NCBI GenBank assembly: GCA_013180625.2
Contig: SNVD02016100.1
Location: forward strand, 62,001 to 126,000
Length of the DNA stretch: 64,000 nt
Source of the DNA: Boswellia sacra
Taxonomy: Eukaryota; Streptophyta; Magnoliopsida; Sapindales; Burseraceae
Reading direction: 5' to 3'
Positions within the stretch are counted from its first letter, which is position 1. Each line of letters starts with the position of its first letter. A program made the position numbers and the translations under genes. The notes beneath the pieces are model-generated. The model did no database searches. It worked only from the letters and a program-made list of their open reading frames with translations, and was not told where the DNA came from. Of this stretch, positions 8,841-20,891 are shown piece by piece.

Positions 8841-10362
8841 TGATGAACACTTAAATATGCATGTTTAATAAGATTTTAGTTCATCATATTGCATTAATAG
8901 TGTCATTAAATTCCTCAACCTAAGCATATTTGTAGCATTTGCATCTTTGGAATTAATTCCTCTTAATTTTCGTTTTGTTACAGGTTCGGTAAAATGGGCA
9001 TAACTCTCTATTTATAGATCAGAATGGTGCAATTCTTAATGTTTTGGAAAGCTTATTCAATTGTCTACAAGATGGAATTTCACAAGCATCATCAAATTCG
9101 GGCTCTTAATGGACCAAAATTGGGCTTGAAATGAACCCATCTATAGTCTCGGCCAAGTCTGACCAGGCCTCAGTATTTGGACCGTATCTCTCAAAATATG
9201 TATCAAAATTGTGCAAATCAATATGTTCTAGAAAGCTGAGAGAAATATCTACAACTTTCATGAAGACATGTGTTAAAATTCTCAATATTTCAATGTCAAA
9301 ATTGATGGTCAAAGTCGGTGCCTAATGATCCCAATTGTCAAAGATATTTACAACTAATATTTGACAATTATACCCTTGTAATTTGATAAGTTTGCCCCTG
9401 GATGTATCTATAAATAGAGGTGTCTTGTGATCCATTAGGGCATCTTGGCCTTGGCTGGAACATTTTGGCTTCGGCTAGGATCTTGTATTGTGTTTTGTGT
9501 GTTTATGTTATTAATGAATTTTCTTTTTCTTACATTTTATTTTCTTTCTATTATAATTTTCTTCTAATTTCTCTTTTGCTAAGGTGAAAGGGTGAAACCC
9601 TTGATATGAGAATAAGGATTCTCTAACCCTTAATATGTGCTTAATAATCTTAATCTTATAATATTTATTCAATATGATTTATATTTAATTTCTTAATCAA
9701 TCTTGACACCACTCGTAAAGTGGAGGTCTTGATCCATTGTCGACCATCCTTGGCACATCAAATGCTTGGATCCTTTCTAGATGATGTATGGTTCTTGCTT
9801 ACCGACACGAATCTAGTTAGGAACCTTGATTTGTTGTAGACATATGATGATTGGCACATTGGATGCTTGAACCCATTTACAAGAAGTGGTATAAATGTTG
9901 AAACAAATATAATTCATATAACTAAAATGGGCTAATTATCCTTATTCGAAATATCGAGGGCGGATCCCCTAACCTTAGCTTTCATTATTATTGTGTTAAT
10001 TCCTCTTGTATTTTAATTATTCTATTGTTTATGAACTTTTTGTTTTATTTATTATGGTAGGTTCTACCACCTTATGAAATTGTTTTTTAATTTACTATGG
10101 TTGGTTATACCACCTATTTCTACGGATGGTTTTACCTCCTCTTATTTTTTGTTTTATATTTGAATGGTCGGTAATACCGCCTACCATCTTACATATTTAT
10201 TCATATTCTCTTGTTATTTCTTTGAATCATCCATATCACATTTGCTTATCTTATAATTTGTAACGCTTAAATTCCCTTCCTTGTGGATCGACCCCGGTCT
10301 TACCGGGTTTATTACTTCGACACTCCTATACTTGGGAGACAATCTCTTTTTCGGATGTGTCA
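8841..10362 (+). repeat. 3' LTR of the LOG-carrying retrotransposon
   Basis: Runs from TGATGAACAC to GATGTGTCA with the same length and layout as the 5' LTR (TATAAATA at 9409-9416). By eye the two LTRs differ only at scattered sites, which suggests a fairly recent insertion relative to the heavily decayed virus sequence around it. Confidence 0.95.
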
Positions 10363-10367
10363 GCTAC
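10363..10367. repeat. Target-site duplication GCTAC (right copy)
   Basis: Exact repeat of 2149-2153, directly after the terminal CA of the 3' LTR. Confidence 0.95.
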
Positions 10368-10780
10368 GGGAACACCTAGGCTTACCAACGGCTTTACGCT
10401 TTTCACTCCTAGCTACCGAGAACACCTAGCTTGCCAACGTATGCACAGCTCCCATTGCTACCCTTTCCTATCCTTAGAATTTTGTTTACTAAAATTCTAC
10501 GTTACTAACAATTCTTAAATGAAATCTAAAATTAGAATTTTCTCTAAATTCTACCTCTATTATTAAGCGTCCAATAGCATATTTCTAAGTCATATATATG
10601 ATCTTCTAACCATTCTTGTTCTAAATATAAATCTATCCTATCTTACTCATCTAAGTAATTCCAATTTTGTTTAAGAAATCTTTTAATATTATTAAGTTCT
10701 ATTCTATGCCTAGCTATATGATCTCTTAATTGTTCTTTATCAGTTGGCCTATGATCTTCCATAAATCCAATCTAACTATG

Positions 10781-10792
10781 GCTCTGATACCA
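10781..10792 (-). promoter_or_regulatory. Viral primer-binding site, tRNA-iMet type
   Basis: The minus strand reads TGGTATCAGAGC, complementary to the 3' end of initiator tRNA-Met, the primer used by Caulimoviridae. The same motif is found at 40718-40729 and, with one mismatch, at 43838-43849, each time upstream of a movement-protein remnant. Confidence 0.88.
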
Positions 10793-10899
10793 ATTTGGAA
10801 AATAGGATCAAAATACATATGCAACATATGCAAAGAATTATTAAAGAAATAACTTACTTGTGTTGCCAGAAAATGGAAAAGCGTTGATACTGAAAACAA

Positions 10900-11456
10900 A
10901 ATAAAATTACAAATTAGAGAAAGAGATGAATAAAACTATATTTTTATTGAAGTTTTTGAAATAGAACAAGAGAAAGAACTTAGCTGGTTTATGCAGCCGA
11001 TGCCTTTCTTTTACATACAAGAGTGCTTGTATAGACTTGAAACACGGACTTGAAACCATTACAAATCCATAGTCATTATTACTTACTATTTACCTTTTAA
11101 CAAAATACAATATATGTGAAACATAAAGGATTCTTTCTTTTGACATAATAATGACTACTTTTGACAATAGCTTATGACATATGCTAATTTTGACAAATTT
11201 GAGTATATGTGGAAGCTTGAAGCTTGTTTGAATTACTTTTCTACCGATCTTCTAGAAACATTGGATAAGGATGCTTGGCATTATCCCTTTACAAATCAAA
11301 TGGGTCTTGAGAGAGTGTCTCACTATATGGATCTTTATCTGGATTATCTGGAATACTGTCGGATGAGCTGTCTGAAATTTGTTGAATAATTGTTGCCATC
11401 AATTGCTTGAGCTGTTTACTTTTTGACTTCTTCTTTTTAAAACTTTTTGATGATAT
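10900..11456 (-). promoter_or_regulatory. Pararetrovirus copy A promoter/intergenic region (inverted copy of about 16100-16640)
   Basis: This stretch is the reverse complement of about 16100-16640 with scattered changes. It holds the end of the second viral ORF (near 11400-11456) and the intergenic promoter. The TATA-like motif on the minus strand is TATACAA (11027-11033), one base off the TATATAA at 16538 in the sister copy. Transcription would run leftward into the leader. The open frame at 11174-11389 is the mirror of 16182-16397 and is not a gene. Confidence 0.75.
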
Positions 11457-11459
11457 TTT

Positions 11460-12851
11460 ACAACTTCTGAAGATATAGATGAAATAAATAAAATAACTAA
11501 AAAGAATAAATGGAAACAAGCCCCTACAAGAACATATTATCCAAGACCTACTCCACCAGATTTAATTTATGAAGAAAGAAAACAATTTATTTCCAATAAA
11601 TATTCAGGTGATTCAATTTATGAATGGAATATAGATGGAAAATATGAATATGAAATAATGAATACTTTACAAGAAATGGGTATGGCATCTACTGCTTATA
11701 AAGTTTATAAAACAACTGATCATGAAGCTGCTAAGATGTTAGTAGTAGGTTTTACAGGATCATCAAAATGTTGGTGGAATAATTGTACAGGATTTAATAA
11801 TCAACAGATTATACTAAATCATGTAGAGAAAACTCAAGTAGAAGATGAAAATGGATTCGTAACTATTCAAGAAACTCAAAACGCTGTAGAAGTTTTAATA
11901 TATACAATTTCAATGCATTTCATAGGAAATCCTAAAGAAGAATTAGCTAGTTTGAAAATAATCTTAACAAATCTTAAATGTCCAACCTTAGGAGATTTTA
12001 GATGGTACAAAGATGTATTTTTAACAAATATATTCAAAAGACATGACTGCAATGCTTCTCTCTGGAAAGAAAGATTTATTGCAGGATTACCAAAATTCTT
12101 TTCTGAAAAATTAATCAATAAATTAACAGAGATAACAGGAGGAAATTCAATTCCTTGGGATAATATAACATATGGTCAATTATTTATTTTTATTAAAAAA
12201 GAAGGTTTAGCAATATGTCAAGAACACAAGGAGAAAAGAAAAATAGAGAGTTTTAGTAAAACTATGGGTTCATTCTGTGAACAATATAGTTATGAAAATC
12301 TTAAACCACCATCATATTCAAAGAAATATAAGAAAAAATCAAAGAAATTTTATAAAAATCAATTTGATAATCAATATTACAAGAAAAATATGAGAAAATA
12401 TAAACCTAAGAAGAATTATTTAAAGAAACAATTAGTATGTTGGAATTGTAGGCAACCTGGACATACGGTAAAACAATGTAAAAAGAAAAACAAAGTTAAT
12501 CAACTTTTAAATGATCAAGATGAATTAAAAAACAAAGTCAATAAATTATTATTTAGTGAACAATCTAGTCAAGAACCTAGTACCAGTAATAGTGAAGAAG
12601 ATGTTCTAGATATTGAAGACACTGATACTACTTCAGAAAGTAATAAATCTTTAAGCTGTAGAGAAGGAATATGTAACTGTAAACAAATTAATGTAATCAC
12701 TAAAAACACTGATAAACAATATTTACTAGATATTCTTGATAAAATTGAAGATCCTAATATAAAAAGAGAATATTTAATGAGTTTAAAAGAAATTTTAGAA
12801 CAAGAAAGTAAAATTAAAACTCTAGAAACATTTAATTTAAACAAAATATAG
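11460..12851 (+). pseudogene. Pararetrovirus coat protein domain, copy B (truncated at the inversion junction)
   Basis: The frame is open from the junction at about 11457 through a TAG at 12849; ATG 11658 lies inside the domain and is not the true start. The coat protein of caulimovirids forms the capsid and binds nucleic acid. Features visible are a long helical body, a Lys/Tyr/Asn-rich basic stretch, then a CCHC knuckle (CWNCRQPGHTVKQC, about residue 274-287 from the internal ATG) and an acidic Ser/Glu tail. It is the best-preserved coat region of the window. The upstream movement domain is missing here because the copy begins at the inverted junction with copy A. Confidence 0.82.
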
Positions 12852-13660
12852 GATAAGTACCCGTCACAAACTTTATTTAAACAAGTTACTACGGGAGAAT
12901 TACAACAAGAAATTAGAAATTTAAAAGAATGAATAAAAGAAATTAAAAAAGAAATTCAAAATCAACAATTAGAACAGCTACAAACGCAAACAAGATTAAC
13001 TATACTTGAATCCCAAATTAAAAATGATCAAGCTTCTAGTTCACGGATAGAAGAGGATTATGTATAAATAGTAGACAAAATTAATTATAAAAAATGGTAT
13101 ATAGGAATATTATTGCATATAGATAATTTTTTACAAATAGAAGCAATTGCTTTAGTAGATTCAGGAGCTGACCAAAATTGTATTAGAGAAGGCCTTATTC
13201 CAACAAAATTTTATGAAAAAACTTCTAAAAAATTAAGAGGTGCCAATGGAATGAATTTAGAAATTAATATAAATTATCAAAAGTCAAAATATGCAATCAA
13301 GGATATTGTTTTAAAGCAATAGTTATATTAGTAAAAAATCTTAGCCAAAATATCATTTTAGGTACTCCATTCCTAACACAAATATATCCATTTAAAGTTG
13401 ATAGTCAAGGAATTCATACAGAAATCATGGGAACAAAAATAAGTTTTAAATTTTTATCATCAATAGATACTAGAGAAATTCACCAATTGCAACAAAATAC
13501 AATAACTAAACAAATAAATTTAATAATTAATAAACAAAACCAATTAATTATCTCCAAAAAGAAATTAAATATAAAAGAATCGAAGAACAATTAGAAAAGC
13601 CTAATATAAAAGATGACATAGAAGAAATAGAAAATAAATTTAAAAAGGAATTATGTTCAG
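12852..13660 (+). pseudogene. Pararetrovirus aspartic protease domain, copy B
   Basis: After the stop at 12849 the polyprotein frame continues with more stops (near 12929 and 13064). It then reads ALVDSGADQNCI at about 13147-13182, the D-S-G active-site motif of retroviral-type aspartic proteases, which would mature the polyprotein. The frame breaks again at 13320. Sister copies at 32080, 33560 and 45180 have damaged versions of the same motif. Confidence 0.78.
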
Positions 13661-13662
13661 AT

Positions 13663-15029
13663 TTGCCTAATCAATTTTGGGATGGAAAGAAACATATAGT
13701 GACTTTATCATATATTAAGGAATTTAATAAAAAACAAATTCCAAAAAAAGCTAGACCTATACAAATGAATCAAGAATTATTCCAACACTGCCAAGAAGAG
13801 ATAAAAGATTTATTAATTAAAAAATTAATAAGAGAATCAAAATCTCCTTGGAGTTGTGCTGCATTCTATGTTAACAAAAAGCCTAAAATAGAAAGAGGAG
13901 TTCCAAGATTAGTAATCAATTACAAACCCTTAAATAAACTATTACAATGGATTAGGTATCCTATTCCTAACAAAAAAGATTTAGTTAAAAGACTTTGTGA
14001 TGCAATATTATTTTCAAAGTTTGATATGAAAAGTGGATTTTGGCAAGTTCAAATAGCGGAACAAGATAGGTATAAAACAGCCTTTACAATGCCATTTGGT
14101 CATTATGAATGGAACGTAATGCCATTTGGTTTAAAAAATGCTCCATCTGAATTTCAACATATAATGAATGATATATTGAATCCTAATACAAAATTCATTA
14201 TTGTATATATAGATGACATATTAGTCTTTTCTAAAGTTATAGAACAACATTTCATGCATTTAAAAACATTATTTTATATAGTCAAGAAAAATGGTTTAGT
14301 AATTTCTACCTCCAAAATGAAATTATTTCAAACAAAAATAAGATTTTTAGGATATGACATATATCAAGGAACAATAAAACCTGTTAAAAGGTCGATGGAA
14401 TTTGCTGATGAAATTAAGGATAAAAATCAATTACAAAGATTCTTAGGATCTTTAAATTATGTTTCATATTTCTTTCCAAATCTTAGAAAATTATGCAAAC
14501 CTTTATACCAAAGACTTCAAAAGAATCCTTTACCATGGACAGATGAACATGCTAAGATAATCAAAATTCTAAAAGAAAAGGTCAAAACACTTCCTTGTTT
14601 AGGAATTCCACACCCTGATGCCTTTATGATTGTAGAAACAGATGCCTCTGAAATAGGATTTGGAGGTATTCTTAAACAAAGATTACCAGAGTCAAGTAAG
14701 GAAGAATTAGTTAGGTATCATTCAGGATTATGGCTCGGACCACAAAAGAATTATTCAACTATTAAAAAAGAAATTTTATCATTGTTTTATGCATTACTAA
14801 ATTTCAAGATGATTTATTCAATAAAACTTTTTTACTTCAAATTGATTGCAAATTTGCAAAAGAAGTTTTACAAAAAGATGTTAAAAATCTAGTTTCTAAA
14901 CAAATTTTTGCAAGATGGCAAGCAATTTTATCCGTATTTGATTTTGAAATTGAATTTATCAAAGGAGAAAATAATTCTATTCTAGATTTCTTAACAAGAG
15001 AATTTTTACAGGACAAAATCAAAGAGTGA
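13663..15029 (+). pseudogene. Pararetrovirus reverse transcriptase-RNase H, copy B
   Basis: Replicates the viral genome from pregenomic RNA. Visible in order are an LVINYKPLNKLL block, FSKFDMKSGFWQVQI, FGLKNAPSEFQ, the catalytic YIDDILVFS (about 14207), the FLGYDIY connection region, and RNase H starting ETDASEIGFGGILKQ (about 14637). The main open frame ends at 14892 after a frameshift near 14800, and RNase H resumes in another frame (ARWQAILSVFDFEIEF...) to the TGA at 15027-15029. The catalytic motifs are intact but the protein is split from protease and broken at the end, so no function is expected. Confidence 0.88.
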
Positions 15030-15070
15030 AACACTTGGTAAGACTAGTCAAAATATCAGACAAAAAGATT

Positions 15071-16168
15071 ATGAATACCAGTGACTATGTCTTAGCTAAA
15101 ACAAATCTATCTATTCAAGTTGCAGCTGTGGGCCAAGTCCTCATTGCAAATACTTATTCAGCTTTAGCTGAATATCCACCTCTGTCATTTTCCCAAGCTG
15201 TATTTGGGTCATCTATCCAACCTAATACTCAAGTAGCTACTGGATCATCTACCCAGATAGGTTCATCTACTCAAAAGTCCAACTATGTAACAAAAAGTCA
15301 ACGTCAACATCTTCAAGTTACTAAATGTACCAAGTCAGTCTCTTTAGCTGAATTAAAATCTCTTATTCAAAGATTATTCCTTTCAGATTACCAATATATT
15401 ACTGACAATCCACAGAAAAATCGTCAATTTTATGAGTTAATTCTAGTTGATACTGATAGTGTAGAATTAGTCCATCACAAAGACCTTAAAAATCCTGACC
15501 AAATATCCTACTCAACTTATAAAATTAAGAAAGTCAAAACCCCCAGAGAATTCGGTACTCATTCTATTTGGACCAATGTTTCTTTTTCAATTCCTTATGA
15601 TCCCAATGGTTATAATTATATAGATTATCAAAAAGCATGGTTCAATATGTTTTATCTTAGAACTTTTGATCATTCATGATTTATTCATTTTGATAATAGG
15701 TGTTAAAAGTTTTATCCGTCCTGGTTCTTAGAATGGTAGTACTATCTAGGACCCAATCCAGCAATTTATCCAGAACAAATTAATCAATTATCTTTCCCTT
15801 ATTACAAAAAACATTCTACTCCAAACTAACCCTATGTTCGACAGATTAGTTTTCACATAGATTTTCAAATTCCTTGGATTCTATCCTAGTCGTATACCAT
15901 TGAACCTTATTATTTAAACTGTTATTTATCATTAGTTAGAGAATTTAGAATAAAGTGGTGGGACAAGTATGATATTTCAAGATGTTCAGCCCAAAGTATT
16001 CAAAACTGGCTCAAGTCCAAGAAAAAGCCTATTCAATCACAAGCCAAGCCCAAAGAAATAGCAATCAAGCCCAATACTCCATTCAAGATAGAAGCCCAAG
16101 CTCAAGACAAGTCAACATCATCAAAAAGTTCCAAAAAGAAGAAGTCAAAAAGTGAACAGCTCAAGTAA
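15071..16168 (+). pseudogene. Pararetrovirus second ORF, product of unknown function, copy B
   Basis: Begins just after the polyprotein stop; the first in-frame ATG is 15071. The frame runs open to TGA 15677 and then continues with several stops to about 16168. The peptide has a central FYELILVDTDSVELVHH-like part, a Trp/Tyr-rich segment after about 15560 (WTNVSFSIPYDPNGYNYIDY; later KWWDKYDIS) and a Lys/Ser-rich tail. I do not know its function. A second ORF of unknown role after the polyprotein is a feature of florendoviruses, which is why I prefer that group over single-ORF petuviruses. Paralogues lie at 41380-41760 (minus) and 47071-48045 (plus). Confidence 0.65.
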
Positions 16169-16640
16169 TTGATGGCAACAATTATTTAACAAATTTCAGA
16201 CAGCTCATCCGACAATATTCCAGATAATCCAGATGAAGATCCATATGGTGGGCCACTCTCTCAAGACCCATTTGATTTGTAAAGGGATAATGCCAAGCAT
16301 CCTTATCCAATGTTTCTAGAAGATCGGTGGAAAAGTAATTTAAGCAAGCTTCAAGCCTCCACGTATACTCAAATTTGTCGAAATTAGCATATGTCATAAA
16401 CTATTGTCAAAAGTAGTCATTATTATGTCAAAAGAAAGAATCCTTTATCTTCCACATATATTGTATTTAGTCAAAAGGTAAACAGTAAGCAATAGTGACT
16501 ATGGATTTGTAATGGTTTCAAGTCCGTGTCTCAAGTCTATATAAGCACTCTTGTATGTAAAAGAAAGGCATCGACTGTATAAACCAGCTAAGTCCTTTCT
16601 CTTGTTCTGTCTCAAAAACTTCAATAAAAATAATAACTAA
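16169..16640 (+). promoter_or_regulatory. Pararetrovirus copy B intergenic region and promoter
   Basis: Follows the second ORF; holds TATATAA at 16538-16544 and, about 80 bases on, an AATAAA-like polyadenylation signal (16623-16628). It is the inverted partner of 10900-11456. Homology to virus ends at about 16640 where host-derived duplicated sequence begins. Confidence 0.7.
16538..16544 (+). promoter_or_regulatory. Viral TATA box (TATATAA)
   Basis: TATATAA in CAAGTCTATATAAGCACTC, the usual context of a caulimovirid pregenomic promoter. In this truncated copy it points into host sequence. Confidence 0.65.
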
Positions 16641-18110
16641 AATTAAATCAAGGGAAGCAAAAGAAGACCTAATCTGAAACGTAACTATGTATCACAATAT
16701 TTTACCAAATTTCAAAATCAATAGCCGCTCACCATCACCATCCTTCAACACTAAAAGATAAAAAGAAGGAATGAAAAAGAAATTCTAAGACTGAAATTTT
16801 GGGAAGAGGAGAGGATGAGCTTTAATGGTGGATTTGGTGGCTTCTTCCAATGATGAGCGGTTTGGTACCGAGACCAGAAGGTTATATTATTTAATGGATG
16901 AACTGATCATGATGAAGTATTAGTTATTTCACAACTTTCACCGACAAGTCAAAGGCTAATTAATTTTTCCATGTTCGGCGGCAGATGTATGATTACGTCA
17001 TAGCATGCACGTCATGTAAGAATAATCTTTGTGTCGAAAACAAGGAAAGGTTAGTAATGAATCAGACGATAGACTTTATTTATGCTACATGATACACGTT
17101 AAATTCTTAAAAATTGAGTAAATTCTCTTAAAAATTATATAAATTAATTAAAAAATTATGAATTCTTTTATAGGTGATATAAAAATTATCAAATACATAA
17201 ATTTGAAATGAATTTAAACTATTTTTTAAAGTTTAATATACGTACTTAAGATACATGTTAAGATTATCTAATAATAAATTATAAAATTGACAACTTATTT
17301 GGTTTTCTTGAATTTGTATAATGAATCAATGATAGATGAAAAGAATAATAATATAAGTAGAAAAAGTGAATTAATGGCATGCTAAGATCCAATAAAGCGC
17401 ATGCATTACATTAATTGATTTGCATTATGAAAAGAAGCGAATGAATAAATAAATGATCCGTGTCCTAACAATATAGACATTTCCCCCTAGCAAGCCCCTA
17501 AATTAATCGTATAGTACGATGTCTATCTCAAGTCGTCCGAATTTGAGCTAATAATATATAGAATTAGATTATTAATCGAATTCAATACGACAAATTAGTT
17601 TAGGGGTAAATTAATTAGAACATGTATAAAACTGAAACACTTCTGTCAATTTAGCACACATTGAAACTCAAATAGTCAAACAATTTAACTTTCTTATTGT
17701 TTTTCTGAATATCAAACAATAAAGGGATGATAGATATTATGAATGTGACCATTAAAAATTGGAACAGAAGTGAAATTTTTAACGTTCTGGTGCATATCGT
17801 AGGAAACTGACAAATGCATTTTAATGAAATGAAATGAAACGTTAGATTCCTCTCTGTTATAAACGACTATGTCCTGAGGACCATCTATGGTATCACAGAG
17901 ATCTATAAAAGTTATTTCTATTACTAATGAAGGTATCTAATAAGTCGGCAATTTGGAGTTACCTCCCAAAACTTTTGAATTTTAACTTATATTTAAAATT
18001 CTTGACTTGCCTTTCCAATCAATTTGAATCGACGTAAATAATTAATCTTTTGTAGTTCTAAGAAAATATCATGGGAAACCTAAATATTCGGAAGAAATTG
18101 AGTAAATTTT
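16640..18110. repeat. Diverged segmental duplication, copy 1
   Basis: Non-coding sequence that aligns by eye with 28549-29721. Shared blocks include ATGAAAAAGAAATTCTAAGA, TAGCATGCACGTCATGTAAG, TCAAGTCGTCCG and ATATCATGGGAAACCTAA. Indels are frequent. It probably represents DNA 3' of the ancestral CYP79 gene. No coding content seen. Confidence 0.75.
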
Positions 18111-18655
18111 AATATTAATAAAATTATATTATGGTCTAACTAACACCTTTTCCAAAACATTGAGTTTTCAACCGAATATTTTAAACTTTTAAGGGAGATT
18201 AAGAATATTATCTCAAGGGCATGCTGCAAATTTCACAAACCTAGTAGGGGAGCTGGGAAGGTCTATTTATAATGGAAAGGTTATAAAAATAACCTTTTAA
18301 TAAATTTAAATATGAGTTTTTATTTTAATAATTTTAAAATATTTGATTGTGATAAAAATTGAAGAGTTTTTTTTAATTAAGGGTCCATAATATTTATGCT
18401 TTCTTCTAATTTTAAAAATTTCCCTTCCAATACATAATGATCATAATATTTCAACTACATAATTCGGCCAAAGTTTGCGCAAAAATGAGGTTTAATTAAT
18501 GAATGAATAATTTTGATAATTGAACTATTTAAGAGCCAAGCATACATGCACTCTCTTAGGATAAGCTTATCAAGCATTAATATACTCACTAACTTACTGG
18601 AAACTAAAATATTGCTTATAAATCAAGTAGCTACGTATCATAGTCCCCTTATTCA
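18111..18655. other. Intergenic, no feature recognised
   Basis: AT-rich sequence between the duplicated block and the 3' end of the CYP79 pseudogene; may include its 3' untranslated region. Confidence 0.5.
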
Positions 18656-18852
18656 TGACCGAATTAATGAGGGTAAACATTTGCTGACAAACGTGGCTTT
18701 GCCAGTGCAACTAGTGGCTTAGTAAGAGCTAGACTACCTTCTAATTCAGTTAGGCCAATATGCGACACATGAGGTGGTGAGTTCCAAGTAAAACCATAAA
18801 GAAGCCTTGCAAAAAGCACAAGGGTCATTGAAGTGCCTAGAGTAACCCCCAT

Positions 18853-18876
18853 GCAACCACATCATCCTGTGCTAAA
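18853..18876 (-). other. Decayed haem-binding motif of CYP79 pseudogene
   Basis: The minus strand reads F-S-T-G-stop-C-G-C-M-G. The P450 signature needs Arg two residues before the ligand Cys, and CYP79s usually have Arg-Arg-Gly-Cys. Codons TGA (18862-18864) and TGT (18859-18861) are each one C-to-T change from an Arg CGA/CGT codon. Confidence 0.8.
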
Positions 18877-20343
18877 AGATATAAATCGCAAATTTGGCTC
18901 AGTGAGGAAGACTTGATCAGACTTGTTCTGAATGTGGCTCTGGCTTGAACTTAGGTGGCTTATCCCAAACTCTAGGGTTGCAGCCAAGCATGTGTCGGCT
19001 TATCAACATATGGCTACCTTTTGGGAACAAATAGTTAGCAACTATTGAATCAAAAAGGGACAAATGAGGAGGGTTGAATGGTGCAAATGGATGGAGTCTA
19101 AGGGCTTCTCTAGCACATGCTTTAACATAACTGAGTTGTGAGATATCTGATTCTTGGACAAGTCTTTCTTTTCCAATCACTCTATCTATCTCTTCTATGG
19201 TTTTGATGGATTACCCACTGTTGCTATCGATAAATCCTGCAAATTAAACAATAGTTCATATATAGCCTAACTTATTTACTTGTCATATCAGGATAATTAC
19301 TTTCAAGTTTGATAATGGTATGTGCTTTTGCATACATGTTTCTATGCATGTGTTTGAAAAAGAAAGAGATGTACGATAATTTGAGCTTTAATCTCGTCCG
19401 ATGACAACAAAGGGTTACCATGGGCATTTTTCATCATAATTAGAACATCAAGCAAGTCCTTTGCTTCATTCTTTAAGGAACTTGCACACATCCATTGTTT
19501 AATCCTCTCTTGAATTATTGCATCATGATACTTGTTTATGATTTCGTTAGCCTCTTTCATGACCTTTTCATGGCCATCGAAGTCAAGTCCCCTCAAGCAT
19601 GGCATATAATCAGAAATAAAAAATGAATAGACATAGGATAGAACTGTGAAAACTACATGTAATTGCTCCTTCTCCTCAAAACTAGGTCCACGATCATCCT
19701 TTCCTTGGCCAAAGAATCTCTTATTAAACACCAACCTCCTAATCACATTCCCACAATATTGTCGAGAAGCAATACTTACATTCACCAGTCCTCCTCCTTT
19801 ATTAGAGTTTTTGCATTGATTATACGCATCACAAACAAGATGATCAGCTTCTTCAACTCTTTCAGCATAAAGCCAATGATGTTTAATTGGAGAAAGTAGC
19901 TCCGTGACAACTCTCCTCATTTTCTTCCACTGATCTCCATAGTGTGCCATAATGGTTGATAAGTACCCTTTTGTTGCGAAATCAGTAGACATGCTAATAG
20001 GTCTTGACGCAAATAAAGCATCTTGGTGTTTTAGGAACTCACAACTCATTTCAGGTGAAGAAACAGAAATAACATGAACGTTTCCTAGACGAATACAAGC
20101 AATTTCTATATTCTTTTGGTTTCATAAGCTTGCGTATCCATCAGAACTTAGGCTTGTGTTTTAGCATTTCAGGAAGGTTTCCAACAAAAGGCCAAGGTTT
20201 AGGGCCAGAAGGAAGTGGATATTGCTTGGCTTTCTCATTGCTTAACATTTGGGAGTAGTTTTTGCAGTAGAGGAAAAAGGTAATTGCTACCATGAGAATA
20301 AATATTATAGTGAAGAAAATGTTTAAATTTTGAGTTGTAAAAA

Positions 20344-20891
20344 TGTTGGAAATTTGAAAGGTTTGAATGGAATTGATTTGTAACTCAATTATGATTGAAT
20401 GAATAAGTGGTTACAAGTATAATGTGAAATTGAATAAAAGTTTGTACGGATTTGAATAGAAGTTAGTGTTTCAAATTACTTAAGTTTAAGTTACAAATTC
20501 CATAGCCGATATAAAGCGGTTCTTCCTCATTTGTTCTACACATCACAAGTTAGCTCTCTTTTTCTCTCTAGATTGTTTATCTCTTACTTTCTTGCATTCT
20601 TAGCTTCTAGTTCTAAAGTTCGTGACAAACTTTAAGGGTTTAGTTGCTTTAGTAGAAGAGTAGTATTTCTCTTGCGACTAGTTGTCATTGTATCCTGGTA
20701 GACAAATGCCAACAAAATTCTCAAGCATCTAGTGAAGAAGGCGAATTTGTTTTAAGGAAATCGTGTGATACTCGAGCCTCGATGGATAATTTCTATTGCT
20801 AGAAAGAGCTTACAGTTGGTAATTTTATTTTAAAGTTAAATTAAATTATTTTTTATATGTTATCCTTATATATTGCATACATTTTATAACA
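20344..20891 (+). repeat. 5' LTR of Copia element
   Basis: 548 bp, TG...CA; pairs with 25814-26354. Contains TATAAAG-type sequence near 20511-20517, a possible TATA box. Confidence 0.9.

Larger units (their letters stand above)
2154..10362 (+). mobile_element. LTR retrotransposon, Athila/Tat-like gag, non-autonomous, carrying a captured LOG gene
   Basis: Complete by structure: two 1.52 kb LTRs (2154-3674 and 8841-10362) with TG...CA ends, a perfect 5-bp target duplication, an 18-nt primer-binding site at 3680-3697 and a G-rich polypurine tract at 8831-8840. Internal order is gag (3904-5374, frameshifted), low-complexity sequence, a degenerate zinc-ribbon-like ORF (about 6067-6590), a LOG-family coding sequence (6828-7478) and a non-coding 3' region with a duplicated segment. 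No protease, reverse transcriptase, RNase H or integrase motif is visible, so movement would depend on a related autonomous element. The tRNA-Asp primer site and the gag type suggest the Athila/Tat side of Ty3/gypsy (inference). Another LTR of the family starts at 63133. Confidence 0.93.
10363..10900 (-). other. Pararetrovirus copy A leader region
   Basis: Minus-strand leader preceding the movement protein, continuing from 2148 across the retrotransposon. It contains the short clusters around AACACCTAG/TTACCAACG that recur at 40310-40390 and 43430-43510 in other copies. No coding content expected. Confidence 0.7.

Noticed and set aside
11174..11389. 71-codon frame mirrored at 16182-16397
   Set aside because: It is the non-coding viral intergenic region read in inverted copies, antisense to the second ORF's 3' flank.
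15026..15070. GTG at 15026 as start of the second viral ORF
   Set aside because: Plants do not normally start at GTG; the first in-frame ATG is 15071, and the upstream codons overlap the RNase H stop.
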